From contig OX044360.1 of NCBI GenBank assembly GCA_943846745.1, positions 2,835,381-2,899,380 on the forward strand: DNA of 64,000 bases. The letters run 5' to 3'. The position numbers and the translations under genes were made by a program. Of this stretch, positions 25,013-34,157 are shown piece by piece (the first letter of the stretch is position 1; the number at the start of each line of letters is the position of its first letter). The DNA is from Opacimonas sp002292215 (lineage in GTDB: Bacteria > Pseudomonadota > Gammaproteobacteria > Enterobacterales > Alteromonadaceae). The notes beneath the pieces are model-generated. The model was not told the DNA's origin. It was given only the letters and a program-made list of their open reading frames with translations, and searched no databases.

Positions 25013-25037
25013 AACCACCCTTTTGGGTGGTTTTTTT
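25013..25037 (+). terminator. Terminator of the tRNA cluster
   Basis: AACCACCC (25013-25020), loop TTTT, GGGTGGTT (25025-25032), then T run. Directly follows the second tRNA-Arg. Confidence 0.85.
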
Positions 25038-25177
25038 ATGTCTAGGATTTATGCTTATGCGCTAAACCTCTATTTTGAAGCCCCCAACCCAACCAATAAA
25101 CTCGCAATCTCACCAATATCGTCTAATATTTACCTAATAAAAGTGATTATTTATGCATAAATTTTTCATAATAGTAA

Positions 25178-25192
25178 ATTGGTCTTACCATT
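25178..25192. promoter_or_regulatory. PdhR/GntR-type operator candidate upstream of oadGAB
   Basis: ATTGGTCTTACCATT matches the PdhR operator form ATTGGT-NNN-ACCAAT at all but one outer position. It lies about 200 bp before oadG in an otherwise very AT-rich leader (25038-25398) with no gene. PdhR responds to pyruvate, the product of oxaloacetate decarboxylation, which makes the site sensible; other FadR/VanR-type GntR regulators bind similar TGGT-N3-ACCA sites. Confidence 0.45.
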
Positions 25193-25398
25193 TTTTTAAA
25201 CTATTGTTATTTTTAATGGTTTATTTATATGCTGTTGTTATTTAATGTTTTTATTTTTGGTTTTATACTTTTTTACACATTAATAACAAATCTTTAGCGA
25301 ATGGAAACTCATCAAAAAGTAGTGAATTGGTAAAAAAACATTGTGTTTTTATTCATAGATTGGTACAAAGTACGCACCAAAATAATGTGGAGTGTATT

Positions 25399-25704
25399 AT
25401 GAATACACCAACTATGTCTGAACAATTGCTTGAGGCGGCCTCACTTTTAGTGGTGGGTATGTCTAGCGTGTTCATATTTTTAAGTGTGTTGATTGTGAGT
25501 GTTAAGCTCATTAGCAAATTTGTCGAGGCGTTTCCAGAGCCTGCAGCAACCACTTATGCGACGCCACGCCCAGTGCCTGCCGCGTCCAACCAAACAGCAA
25601 ATCATTCAGCCAATCAAGCTGTGACTAATCAACAAGATGTGATCACTGCGATCACACACGCTGTGTCTGCCTACAGGCAGGGCAATCAGCCACCATCTAA
25701 GTAG
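25399..25704 (+). CDS. oadG: Oxaloacetate decarboxylase gamma subunit
   Basis: Small membrane subunit that anchors the alpha subunit to OadB in the Na+-pumping oxaloacetate decarboxylase. The ATG at 25399 has GGAG ten bases or so upstream and gives 101 residues: one membrane helix (about 12-36, ASLLVVGMSSVFIFLSVLIV) and a hydrophilic Pro/Asn/Gln-rich tail. An upstream in-frame start would add 24 residues not seen in the family. Followed 11 bp later by oadA; the order oadG-oadA-oadB is standard. Confidence 0.88.
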   Translation: MNTPTMSEQLLEAASLLVVGMSSVFIFLSVLIVSVKLISKFVEAFPEPAATTYATPRPVPAASNQTANHSANQAVTNQQDVITAITHAVSAYRQGNQPPSK

Positions 25705-25715
25705 GAACCACTATC

Positions 25716-27542
25716 ATGACTAAACCATTAGCGTTAACTGAGCTAGTCTTACGTGATGCCCACCAGTCTTTGTTAGCTACGCGTATGCGTATTGACGATA
25801 TGTTACCGATCGCCGCAGAGCTGGATAAAGTCGGCTACTGGTCGGTTGAATCTTGGGGTGGGGCGACTTTCGATAGTTGTATTCGTTACTTAGGTGAAGA
25901 TCCCTGGGATCGTATTCGTCAATTAAAAGCAGCCATGCCCAACACCAAACATCAAATGTTGTTACGTGGTCAAAACCTATTAGGCTATCGTCATTATGCT
26001 GATGACGTCGTATCGAAATTTGTAGAGCGTGCCCATACCAATGGTGTTGATGTATTCCGTATTTTTGATGCGATGAACGACGTACGCAATTTAGAAACAG
26101 CGGTCAAAACTGCCATCGAAGTAGGCGCACATGCTCAAGGGACGATTTCGTATACCGTCAGCCCTGTACACAATTTGTCATTGTGGTTAGATATGGCCAA
26201 ACGCCTTGAAGATATGGGCGTTCACTCTATCTGTATCAAAGATATGGCGGGTTTGTTAAAGCCCTATGACTGTAAAGAACTCATCACCGAATTAAAGAAA
26301 ACCGTCAACGTTCCAATTGCCATGCAATGTCATGCAACAACGGGTTTATCTACTGCAACATACCAAGTTGCCGTCGATGCTGGCATTGATATGCTGGATA
26401 CTGCGATTTCCAGTATGAGTATGACTTATGGACATACTGCGACGGAAACCATGGTTGCGATCGTCGAAGGCACTGATCGTGATACGGGAATTAATCTAGA
26501 AGGCTTAGAGGGTATCGCTTCTTATTTCAGAGAGGTCCGTAAAAAATATGCAGCGTTTGAAGGTGCCTTAAAAGGCGTCGATGCACGCATCTTAACAGCC
26601 CAAGTACCTGGCGGCATGTTAACCAACATGGAAAGCCAACTACGTGAACAAAACGCGGCTGATAAAATGGATGAAGTACTCAAAGAGATCCCTCGCGTGC
26701 GTGAAGATCTTGGTTTTATCCCTTTAGTCACACCGACCTCGCAAATTGTGGGTACGCAAGCGGTAATCAACGTACTTACTGGCGAACGTTATAAGTCCAT
26801 CACCAAAGAAACTGCAGGTGTCTTAAAAGGTGAATACGGTGCTACTGCTGCGCCGGTTAATGCCGAATTACAAGCCAAAGTACTCGGTGATGATAAACCG
26901 ATTACTTGTCGTCCTGCTGATATTCTTGAGCCGGAGTTAGCTAAGCTAGAAGCTGAATTAGACGAATTAGTCGCTGCTGAAGACGCCACCTTAGCTGAGC
27001 AAAAGGTGGATGATGTCTTGACCTATGCGTTATTTCCACAAGTCGGATTTAAATTCATCAAAAACCGTCATAATCCAGATGCCTTTGAGCCTGCACCGGT
27101 TGCACCAGTAGAATCGCCATCAGGTACTGTGCAAACAGCGACAGGCGAAGAATATTATAGTGTACGTGTCAATGGCACTGAGTACGCTGTTACGGTTGCT
27201 CCAGATGGTCAATTAACCGATGCTAAAGCGGTCAATGTAACTGCTATTGATGCCGGTGGTGTTGCGACTTCCCCTTCGGGCGCGGCTTCTGCTGGTGTTG
27301 CCTCTTCAGGTGTTGCTTCTTCAGGTGTTAGCGAAACCATCAATGCACCTCTTTCCGGTAACATCTTCAAGTTACTGGTGCGTGTTGGTGATCATGTTAA
27401 CGACGGTGACGTGGTGATGATCATGGAAGCGATGAAGATGGAAACCGAAGTCCGTTCACAGCACACTGGTGTCGTGAGCACTGTCGACGTGGGTGAAGGC
27501 GATGCCGTGCAAGCGGGTCAAGCCATCATTACACTAGGATAA
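25716..27542 (+). CDS. oadA: Oxaloacetate decarboxylase alpha subunit (biotin carboxyl transferase)
   Basis: Cytoplasmic subunit that moves the carboxyl group of oxaloacetate to biotin, releasing pyruvate. The carboxyltransferase domain starts LVLRDAHQSLLATRMR (about residues 10-25) with metal ligands in the later AMQCHATTGLSTATYQ region. A conserved PYC_OADA domain follows (about 300-460). After an Ala/Ser/Gly/Val-rich linker the C-terminal biotinyl domain carries EAMKMETE with the biotin lysine at residue 574. Length 608 is typical. The linker contains an 18-bp tandem DNA repeat encoding GVASSG units (about 27292-27330). Confidence 0.96.
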   Translation: MTKPLALTELVLRDAHQSLLATRMRIDDMLPIAAELDKVGYWSVESWGGATFDSCIRYLGEDPWDRIRQLKAAMPNTKHQMLLRGQNLLGYRHYADDVVSKFVERAHTNGVDVFRIFDAMNDVRNLETAVKTAIEVGAHAQGTISYTVSPVHNLSLWLDMAKRLEDMGVHSICIKDMAGLLKPYDCKELITELKKTVNVPIAMQCHATTGLSTATYQVAVDAGIDMLDTAISSMSMTYGHTATETMVAIVEGTDRDTGINLEGLEGIASYFREVRKKYAAFEGALKGVDARILTAQVPGGMLTNMESQLREQNAADKMDEVLKEIPRVREDLGFIPLVTPTSQIVGTQAVINVLTGERYKSITKETAGVLKGEYGATAAPVNAELQAKVLGDDKPITCRPADILEPELAKLEAELDELVAAEDATLAEQKVDDVLTYALFPQVGFKFIKNRHNPDAFEPAPVAPVESPSGTVQTATGEEYYSVRVNGTEYAVTVAPDGQLTDAKAVNVTAIDAGGVATSPSGAASAGVASSGVASSGVSETINAPLSGNIFKLLVRVGDHVNDGDVVMIMEAMKMETEVRSQHTGVVSTVDVGEGDAVQAGQAIITLG

Positions 27543-27546
27543 CATC

Positions 27547-28680
27547 ATGGAAAAACTGCAAATTTTATGGCAATCAACCGCCATACCTCATTTCGAAATG
27601 GGGCAAATTATCATGATGTTGGTAGGCTTTGGTCTGTTATACCTCGCCATCGTCAAAAAATTCGAACCATTGTTACTTTTGCCGATTGGCTTTGGTGCGT
27701 TGCTTACTAATATTCCATTGGCTGGCTTTAGTGAAGCCGGTGGTTTATTGCATTATATCTACTACGTGGGTGTTGATACGGGGATCTTCCCGTTATTGAT
27801 TTTCATGGGCGTGGGGGCGATGACAGATTTTGGGGCGCTAATAGCTAATCCTAAAACCTTGTTATTAGGTGCTGCTGCGCAGTTTGGTATATTTGCGACT
27901 TTGTTTGGTGCAATTGCATTGAATGCCGTACCAGGTTTTGAGTTTAGCCTACAAGATGCCGCTGCGATTGCGATTATCGGTGGGGCAGATGGTCCTACTG
28001 CGATTTTTTTAGCATCTAAATTAGCACCTGAGTTACTCGGTGCAATTGCTGTTGCTGCCTATTCATACATGGCCTTGGTACCAATTATTCAACCGCCGAT
28101 TATGAAAGCGCTAACTACGCCAGAAGAACGTCAAATCAAGATGAATCAGTTACGAGTAGTGTCTAAACGCGAAAAAATTATTTTTCCGTTAGCCGTGTTG
28201 TTTTTGACTATATTGGTATTGCCAAGTGCAACGCCGTTAGTTGGCATGTTCTGCTTAGGCAACTTGATGAAAGAGTCTGGTGTAGTAGACCGTTTGAGCA
28301 ACACAGCACAAAATGAACTGATTAACATTGTAACCATTTTCTTAGGTTTGGCGGTCGGTTCTAAATTATCGTCAGAGGCTTTCTTGACGGTTGAAACCTT
28401 AGGGATCCTTGGTTTAGGTGCGGTAGCATTCTCAATTGGTACTGCTGCGGGCGTGATCATGGCAAAAATCTTAGGTAAGTTTAGCAAAGAGCCGATTAAT
28501 CCATTGATTGGTGCTGCAGGCGTCTCAGCAGTCCCTATGGCTGCGCGAGTAGTCAACAAGGTGGGTCTTGAAGCTAATCCACATAACTTCTTGTTAATGC
28601 ACGCAATGGGCCCTAACGTGGCGGGTGTACTTGGCTCAGCGGTAGCCGCGGGTATCTTGTTAGCTTTAGTGGGGCCGTAA
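27547..28680 (+). CDS. oadB: Oxaloacetate decarboxylase beta subunit (Na+ pump)
   Basis: Polytopic inner-membrane subunit that decarboxylates carboxybiotin and pumps Na+ outwards. The 377-residue protein is highly hydrophobic, with the family blocks FPLLIFMGVGAMTDFGALIANP, IGGADGPTAIFLASKLAPELL (both here shortened) and NPLIGAAGVSAVPMAARV near the C-terminus; the aspartate in GGADGPT corresponds to the key ion-coupling residue. It starts 4 bp after oadA. The sodium gradient it makes fits a cell with a PomAB-type sodium stator. Confidence 0.95.
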   Translation: MEKLQILWQSTAIPHFEMGQIIMMLVGFGLLYLAIVKKFEPLLLLPIGFGALLTNIPLAGFSEAGGLLHYIYYVGVDTGIFPLLIFMGVGAMTDFGALIANPKTLLLGAAAQFGIFATLFGAIALNAVPGFEFSLQDAAAIAIIGGADGPTAIFLASKLAPELLGAIAVAAYSYMALVPIIQPPIMKALTTPEERQIKMNQLRVVSKREKIIFPLAVLFLTILVLPSATPLVGMFCLGNLMKESGVVDRLSNTAQNELINIVTIFLGLAVGSKLSSEAFLTVETLGILGLGAVAFSIGTAAGVIMAKILGKFSKEPINPLIGAAGVSAVPMAARVVNKVGLEANPHNFLLMHAMGPNVAGVLGSAVAAGILLALVGP

Positions 28681-28726
28681 TTGCTAAGCTATCAAAATAA
28701 AAAACCGAAATGACATAAATGAAGCG

Positions 28727-28760
28727 AACCCCGAAAGTTAGACAAAACCTTCGGGGTTTA
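28727..28760 (+). terminator. Terminator between oadB and sapF
   Basis: AACCCCGAA (28727-28735) pairs with TTCGGGGTT (28750-28758) around a 14-base loop, with a weak T-rich tail on the plus strand. It lies between the convergent oadB and sapF genes. Confidence 0.6.
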
Positions 28761-28765
28761 TATTA

Positions 28766-29545
28766 TTAAAACTTCAACATCGAATTATGTGCATAGATCA
28801 GTTTTTGCGAGCTTGGATGCTGGGGTGCTGTAAATAGCGTTTGTGTGAGATTGCTCTCAACAATTTGACCGCCGCTCATGACGATAGTACGATCAGCCAT
28901 GTGCCTTACTATACCTAAGTTATGTGAGATAAAAATAAAGGCTAAGCCGAGTTCTGCTTGAAGTTTCAGTAACAAGTTTACGGTCTGTGAGCGTACAGAC
29001 GGATCTAATGCTGCAAAAGGCTCATCTGCCACTATCACTTGTGGATCCAAGATCAATGCTCTAGCCAATGCGACACGCTGTTGTTGACCATCTGAGAGCA
29101 TGTGTTTATAAAAATAATAATAATCCGGCATCAAACCCACCAAAGACAAAGTTTGCATGACTTTTTCAAGCCGCATAGCTGGACTCAATTGTGTATTTAA
29201 GCGTAAAGGTTCGTCCAGCATCGACCCAACTGAAATACCTGGGTTCAATGATTCAGCAGAATGGCGAAACACCATTCGAATATTATTAGCTCGTGCTTTT
29301 GATTGGTGTGTACCGATCGGCTGACCGTTGAGTATAATCTCTCCTGAGGAGGGTTTAACCGCACCGACAATCAATTTGGCTAATAACGATTTACCCGAGT
29401 CATTACTGCCGATAATCGCTAACGTTTCACTTTCGTTAACATGCAAATCAACAGGGCCGAGTACAAAATCAGAGCGCGGACTTAAAAATTCCCAACGTTT
29501 GGGGGGATTATAGGTCAGTTGTTGAATACGTAATAACGGTGTCAT
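28766..29545 (-). CDS. sapF: Peptide ABC transporter ATPase SapF
   Basis: Second ATPase of the Sap transporter (putrescine/antimicrobial-peptide related uptake in enterobacteria). ATG 29545 overlaps the sapD stop by 4 bp and yields 259 residues. The Walker A is GSNDSGKS, which fits Gly-x4-Gly-Lys-Ser although the fourth position is Asp instead of the usual Gly. The signature region reads LSDGQQQRVALARAL and Walker B VIVADEPFAALD, with a FISHNLG switch histidine. Longer upstream frames would run into sapD and are rejected. Confidence 0.9.
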   Translation of the reverse strand: MTPLLRIQQLTYNPPKRWEFLSPRSDFVLGPVDLHVNESETLAIIGSNDSGKSLLAKLIVGAVKPSSGEIILNGQPIGTHQSKARANNIRMVFRHSAESLNPGISVGSMLDEPLRLNTQLSPAMRLEKVMQTLSLVGLMPDYYYFYKHMLSDGQQQRVALARALILDPQVIVADEPFAALDPSVRSQTVNLLLKLQAELGLAFIFISHNLGIVRHMADRTIVMSGGQIVESNLTQTLFTAPQHPSSQKLIYAHNSMLKF

Positions 29546-30537
29546 ACCGGCTCCACATGCATAGGATAATGGCATCGATAGGTGTGCTGGTTGATCGAGC
29601 GCTCTGTCGGCATTTGCACACATTCTTTTGCAGCGCGAGGACAACGAGGGCCTAAACGGCAGCCAATGGGCAAATGTTGTAAAGTTGGGATGGTCCCATC
29701 CAGGGCGACGAGCATTGATTTAGGTTTTAAATCAGGACTAAAACTCGGAGCACTGTCCATCAAAGCCTTAGTGTACGGGTGCAAAGGGCGTCGGCGCATT
29801 GCTTTCATTTTACCCGATTCGACCGTTTGTCCACAATACAGTACCGTCATCGAGTGTGCCATCGCAGAAATTGCCAGTAAATCATGGCTCACAAACAAGA
29901 TACTTAAGTTGCGGGTTTTATTTAAACGCGTAAACAACGCGAGGATTTGTTTCTTGGTGTTGGTTTCCATGCCTCGGGTTGGATCATCTGCAATCAACAA
30001 CGTAGGTTGTGACACTAACGCCATCGCAATCATGAATTTTTGGCAAATGTCGGCAGAGACCTCATGGGGGTATTTGTTAATACACCCCTCTACATTTTGA
30101 ATGCCAACTTTATGCAATATTTTATGGCAAATACTTAGACGTGATGCATACCGCTGCCAAAAATATCGACCTTCAATAAATTCTCTAGGCACACTTTCGA
30201 GCATTTGATCTTTTAGTTTAGCGGATGGATCAAGCGCAGCCATCGGATCTTGAAATATCACTGCAATGTCACGTCGCATAATTGCTTGGCGCTGTGCACG
30301 TGTCATTTTAATTAAATTTTGACCGCGCCATGTTAAGCGATCAGCCGTCACTATCCATTGAGGTGGCAAAGCCCCTGAAATAGCACGGACTATCAGGCTT
30401 TTGCCTGAGCCAGATTCGCCGACAAGTGCGCGAATTTCATTTTCTTGGATAGTCAAACTGACTTTATCCAACGCCTTAATCAAGACCCCGTTACTTTCAA
30501 TTTCTAAAGTAAGGTTTTTGATATCAAGAATAATCAT
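29542..30537 (-). CDS. sapD: Peptide ABC transporter ATPase SapD
   Basis: A 331-residue oligopeptide-type ABC ATPase. Walker A is GESGSGKS; the signature is the divergent SapD form (EVSADICQKFMIAMAL in place of LSGGQ). The Walker B region reads LLIADDPTRGME, with Asp where the catalytic Glu normally is. The C-terminal oligopeptide/dipeptide extension contains CRLGPRCPRAAKECVQMPTE with the cysteine cluster that can hold an iron-sulphur site. It is tightly coupled to sapC (1 bp shared) and sapF (4 bp shared). Confidence 0.92.
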   Translation of the reverse strand: MIILDIKNLTLEIESNGVLIKALDKVSLTIQENEIRALVGESGSGKSLIVRAISGALPPQWIVTADRLTWRGQNLIKMTRAQRQAIMRRDIAVIFQDPMAALDPSAKLKDQMLESVPREFIEGRYFWQRYASRLSICHKILHKVGIQNVEGCINKYPHEVSADICQKFMIAMALVSQPTLLIADDPTRGMETNTKKQILALFTRLNKTRNLSILFVSHDLLAISAMAHSMTVLYCGQTVESGKMKAMRRRPLHPYTKALMDSAPSFSPDLKPKSMLVALDGTIPTLQHLPIGCRLGPRCPRAAKECVQMPTERSINQHTYRCHYPMHVEPV

Positions 30538-31430
30538 CAGTGCGTCAACCTATTGCGCAGTGCTGAGCGCAACCCATCACCCACGATATTAATTGAAAGC
30601 ACCATTAAAAATATTGTTAATCCAGGTAATAAAATATTCCAAGGCGCGATATAGACGGTAGACAATCCCTCTGCAATCATGACACCAAGTTCAGGCATCA
30701 ATGTTTGTGCTCCTAAATTTAAAAATCCCAACGCAGATATATCCAAAATTGCAACCGAAATGGCGAGGGTCCCTTGCACTATTAATAACTCCACCATATT
30801 AGGCAAAATATTAAACAAAAACACTTGGGTTAAATTGGCACCATCAAGACGCGCCGTTTTAATATAATCTTTGTTCATTTCTTCACGAACAAAATCACGT
30901 GTCAAATGAACAAATCGTGGCACTAATGCCAAGCCAATAGCTAACATCGCATTCGTTAAACCGGTGCCTAATATTGCCACAATAATAATTGCGATTAACA
31001 ATGTGGGAGTCAGCATTAAGATATCTAAAACGTGGTTAATAAAACTCGAGCGAAGCCCTTTTGACATACCCGCCACAACGCCCATTGCGACACCTAAACC
31101 AAGGGCAATAAACACAGTGACAATACTCGAAAAAAGTGTGACTTGGGTACCATAAAATAAGCGTGTCAACATATCTCGACCCAGGGCATCGGTCCCTAGC
31201 ACATGCAATATACTGCCATTATCGTCCCATGCCGGGGGGATCAACAACGTATTGGTGTGTTGGGTTGTCGGTGCATAAGGACTGAGTAAGGGGCCCGCAA
31301 TTGCCACAATAATAAATATGGTCAATATAACCAAGCCAAACACAGCAACATGGCGCTGTTTGAATTCACGCCAAGTAGCCCCTAACGGTGTTGGATGGAG
31401 TTCTTCTTCGTACAAATTAGCGTCGAGCAT
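30537..31430 (-). CDS. sapC: Peptide ABC transporter permease SapC
   Basis: Inner-membrane permease of the Sap system, DppC/OppC family. An N-terminal cytoplasmic stretch and one helix (VFGLVILTIFIIVAIAG) precede the LGTDALGRDMLTRL block, then the five-helix permease core with the EAA-type loop (YIKTARLDGANLTQVFLFNI). ATG 31430 overlaps the sapB end by 14 bp and gives 297 residues; a TTG at 31457 is less likely. It ends at the sapD start. Confidence 0.93.
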   Translation of the reverse strand: MLDANLYEEELHPTPLGATWREFKQRHVAVFGLVILTIFIIVAIAGPLLSPYAPTTQHTNTLLIPPAWDDNGSILHVLGTDALGRDMLTRLFYGTQVTLFSSIVTVFIALGLGVAMGVVAGMSKGLRSSFINHVLDILMLTPTLLIAIIIVAILGTGLTNAMLAIGLALVPRFVHLTRDFVREEMNKDYIKTARLDGANLTQVFLFNILPNMVELLIVQGTLAISVAILDISALGFLNLGAQTLMPELGVMIAEGLSTVYIAPWNILLPGLTIFLMVLSINIVGDGLRSALRNRLTH

Positions 31431-32439
31431 AAGCAAACCTATCTCGGGTGGGATCAATCAATTGACTGATGCATTCTAAACTCATGGTAATAATTACTAC
31501 CACCACAGACACTAACAACATCCCGGTACGGATTGCTGGATAATCCCGCTCATAAATGGCTTGAATTAACCAATCGCCAATTCCGGGCCAAGAGAAAATT
31601 GTTTCTACTATCATAACATTGGTGACTAAGGTGGAGATCTGCACTGCGAGGATCGGTAATACTGGCAACAAGGCGTTGCGTAAAACATGCCTAAAGAAAA
31701 TCGTCTTGCCTGGTAATCCTCGTGTTTGCGCCGACTTGATATATTGTGTTTCTAATACATCAGCGACAGAACGTCGAGTTGCGCGTAAAAACACAGCAAA
31801 GGCAATAAATGACACGGATAATGTAGGTAAGATTAAATGTTGCACCGCATTGTTAAAGGCAAAGCGTTTGTTTTCAATGTCAGAGACTAAAATATCTACT
31901 AAAATAAATCCACTATAGTGAGGCACATTAAATAACAAGCTCAAGCGACCTGACATAGGTAACCATTGTGCTTGTAAGCTAATTAACAGAATAAGTAATA
32001 ATGCGAGCCAAAAAACAGGGAATGAGTACATGATCATACTGGAGGACATGAATATATTATCGATTTTTTTGTGGTAATTCATACCAGCCAAAAAACCTAA
32101 TGGGATCCCCAATATTAACGCGATGGTAACGGCGTAAATACTTAACTCCAATGTTGCCGGTAATAAGCGCATGATATCTTGATACAAAGGCTTGCCGGTA
32201 GCAAAGCTCACGCCCCATTCTCCTGCGAGTAAAGCTTGCACGTAATACCAAAACTGCATGAATATATTAGTTTGTTGACTGCTCAACATTAAGAACGGTT
32301 GGCTGTCTAGTTTATTTGTCCCCATCAAATTGATGATGGGATCACCGGGAAAAAAATAGGCTAAGCCAAAGGATAACATTACCAGTATCAGCAAGGTTAG
32401 GAACGTTAAATTAAAATACCGAATTAATGTCGTAATCAT
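31417..32439 (-). CDS. sapB: Peptide ABC transporter permease SapB
   Basis: DppB/OppB-family permease, 340 residues, with an N-terminal helix (FLTLLILVMLSFGLAYFFPGDP), a large periplasmic loop containing an unusual segment (PHYSGFILVDILVSDIENKR), and the core helices with the EAA-type loop (QYIKSAQTRGLPGKTIFFRH). It overlaps sapA by 4 bp and sapC by 14 bp. Confidence 0.93.
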   Translation of the reverse strand: MITTLIRYFNLTFLTLLILVMLSFGLAYFFPGDPIINLMGTNKLDSQPFLMLSSQQTNIFMQFWYYVQALLAGEWGVSFATGKPLYQDIMRLLPATLELSIYAVTIALILGIPLGFLAGMNYHKKIDNIFMSSSMIMYSFPVFWLALLLILLISLQAQWLPMSGRLSLLFNVPHYSGFILVDILVSDIENKRFAFNNAVQHLILPTLSVSFIAFAVFLRATRRSVADVLETQYIKSAQTRGLPGKTIFFRHVLRNALLPVLPILAVQISTLVTNVMIVETIFSWPGIGDWLIQAIYERDYPAIRTGMLLVSVVVVIITMSLECISQLIDPTRDRFAYARR

Positions 32440-34157
32440 GGTCGAACCTCATCGTTCACAACTACCGTGGAAGAGGTCATCGATGGCGTTGGTAAGGGGA
32501 CAGTTTTGGTCACACCTTCAAAGCGAATACTGCCATAAGGATTGATCGAAAAGCCTTGTAATGCTGCATTTTTGACTTGGTAACGATTAGCATGGGCGAT
32601 GGGCAGTAAGGGTATTTCTTTAGCGATCATGTTATTTGCCTTCGCATACAAGATGGCACGTTTATCTTCGTTAGAGATTTTAATCGCTGAGTTGACTAGC
32701 GCATCAAATTCAGGGTTGCACCACATTGCGCGATTCGTTCCTGAAGGGATCGCATCACAACTGAGTAAGGGCCGATAGAAGTTATCAGGATCACCGTTAT
32801 CAGCGGACCAGCCAATCAATACACTATCGTGTTCACCTTGATTTAATTTGTCACGAAAGGTATTCCAATCATAGGTTACGATAGTGGCATCGATGTCGAC
32901 GGCTGCAAGATAACTTTTGATTAACTGCGCCATACGCAGCGCATCAGGATTGTAAGCACGTACAACCGGCATTGCCCAAATGGTCATTCTAAAACCTTTA
33001 GCAATACCGGCCTTGTCTAATAGCTCACGAGCGCGCATCGGGTTGTAGTTAATTTCTTTTATATCATTATTGTAAGCCCAAGATGATGGTGGGATTAATG
33101 AGCGTGCACGTGACGCCGAGTTGAAATACACGGCATCAAGAATCGAATTTTTATCAATCGCCAAGGCTAAACCACGGCGGACATCAGCTTGGTCGAATGG
33201 CGGTTTGGCGGTATTAAATGCCCAAAATCCAACATTTAAGCCAGGTGCTTCTTGCACCACGATATTTGGATCTGCTTGCATGATAGTGATTTCAGCCTGT
33301 GAGGGATAAGCAATACTGTCACATTCTCCTGTGCGGAGTTTTGCAAAACGAATCGAGCTAGACGGCGTAATGTCATAAATAAGTTGCTCCGTTAACGGCA
33401 CACTTTTCCAATACTGAAGATGCGGGAGTAGGCGGATGAACTGATTTTTTTGGTATTCATCAAATCTAAATGGTCCTGTTCCAATCGGATAAAAATCAAT
33501 CCTCTCTGGCTGCTTGGTGAGCATCAAGTATTCACCATATTGCTGGGACAAGATCACTGCAAAATCGGTCGCTAAATTGGCTAGAAATGATGAATCGCGT
33601 TGAAATAATTTGATTTCAATGCGGTAACCGTTAATGCGGTCGATACTCGCAATGGTGTGGGCTAAATTAAGGCTCGAAAAATACGGGTAAGTTGCATCGT
33701 TTACATCATGGTAAGGATGGTCATCATTCAACCAGCGCTGAAAACTGAAAATAACATCATCAGCGTTAAAATTACGGCTGGGAGTAAAATAGTCTGTTTG
33801 GTGAAATTTTACATTGCGACGGAGTTGAAAGGTATACGTTAAGCCATCATCAGAAACTAGCCAACTACTGGCTAATCCCGGTTTAATTCTACCAGTACTA
33901 GGATCAAACTCTAATAAACGACTGTATATTTGATGGGCACTCACGTCTGCCGTTGTCGAGGACGTATCTAACTGGGGATTAAAATAGCTCGGATTACTTT
34001 CTGAACAGTAAATGACGCCAGCAGGCGCAGTACCGGAAATACTCGAGTCTGTGCATCCCGTCGACAGCGCAACGAAAATCGCAACGAAAAAAATCACTAA
34101 CAGCCGTAATCTGGCTGTGTAATTAAAACTGATAAGCCGATTGGCTAATTCGCTCAT
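32436..34157 (-). CDS. sapA: Peptide ABC transporter substrate-binding protein SapA
   Basis: Solute-binding protein of the SBP_bac_5 (peptide) family, 573 residues. The export signal is FFVAIFVALSTGC; the cysteine at residue 35 could be lipidated although Ser at -3 is a poor lipobox, so a Sec-processed periplasmic protein is also possible. The family core is seen in YSRLLEFDPSTGRIKPGLAS, YTFQLRRNVKFH and GTGPFRFDEYQ. It lies between pspF (4-bp overlap) and sapB, so the Sap operon begins within or before pspF. Confidence 0.92.
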   Translation of the reverse strand: MSELANRLISFNYTARLRLLVIFFVAIFVALSTGCTDSSISGTAPAGVIYCSESNPSYFNPQLDTSSTTADVSAHQIYSRLLEFDPSTGRIKPGLASSWLVSDDGLTYTFQLRRNVKFHQTDYFTPSRNFNADDVIFSFQRWLNDDHPYHDVNDATYPYFSSLNLAHTIASIDRINGYRIEIKLFQRDSSFLANLATDFAVILSQQYGEYLMLTKQPERIDFYPIGTGPFRFDEYQKNQFIRLLPHLQYWKSVPLTEQLIYDITPSSSIRFAKLRTGECDSIAYPSQAEITIMQADPNIVVQEAPGLNVGFWAFNTAKPPFDQADVRRGLALAIDKNSILDAVYFNSASRARSLIPPSSWAYNNDIKEINYNPMRARELLDKAGIAKGFRMTIWAMPVVRAYNPDALRMAQLIKSYLAAVDIDATIVTYDWNTFRDKLNQGEHDSVLIGWSADNGDPDNFYRPLLSCDAIPSGTNRAMWCNPEFDALVNSAIKISNEDKRAILYAKANNMIAKEIPLLPIAHANRYQVKNAALQGFSINPYGSIRFEGVTKTVPLPTPSMTSSTVVVNDEVRP

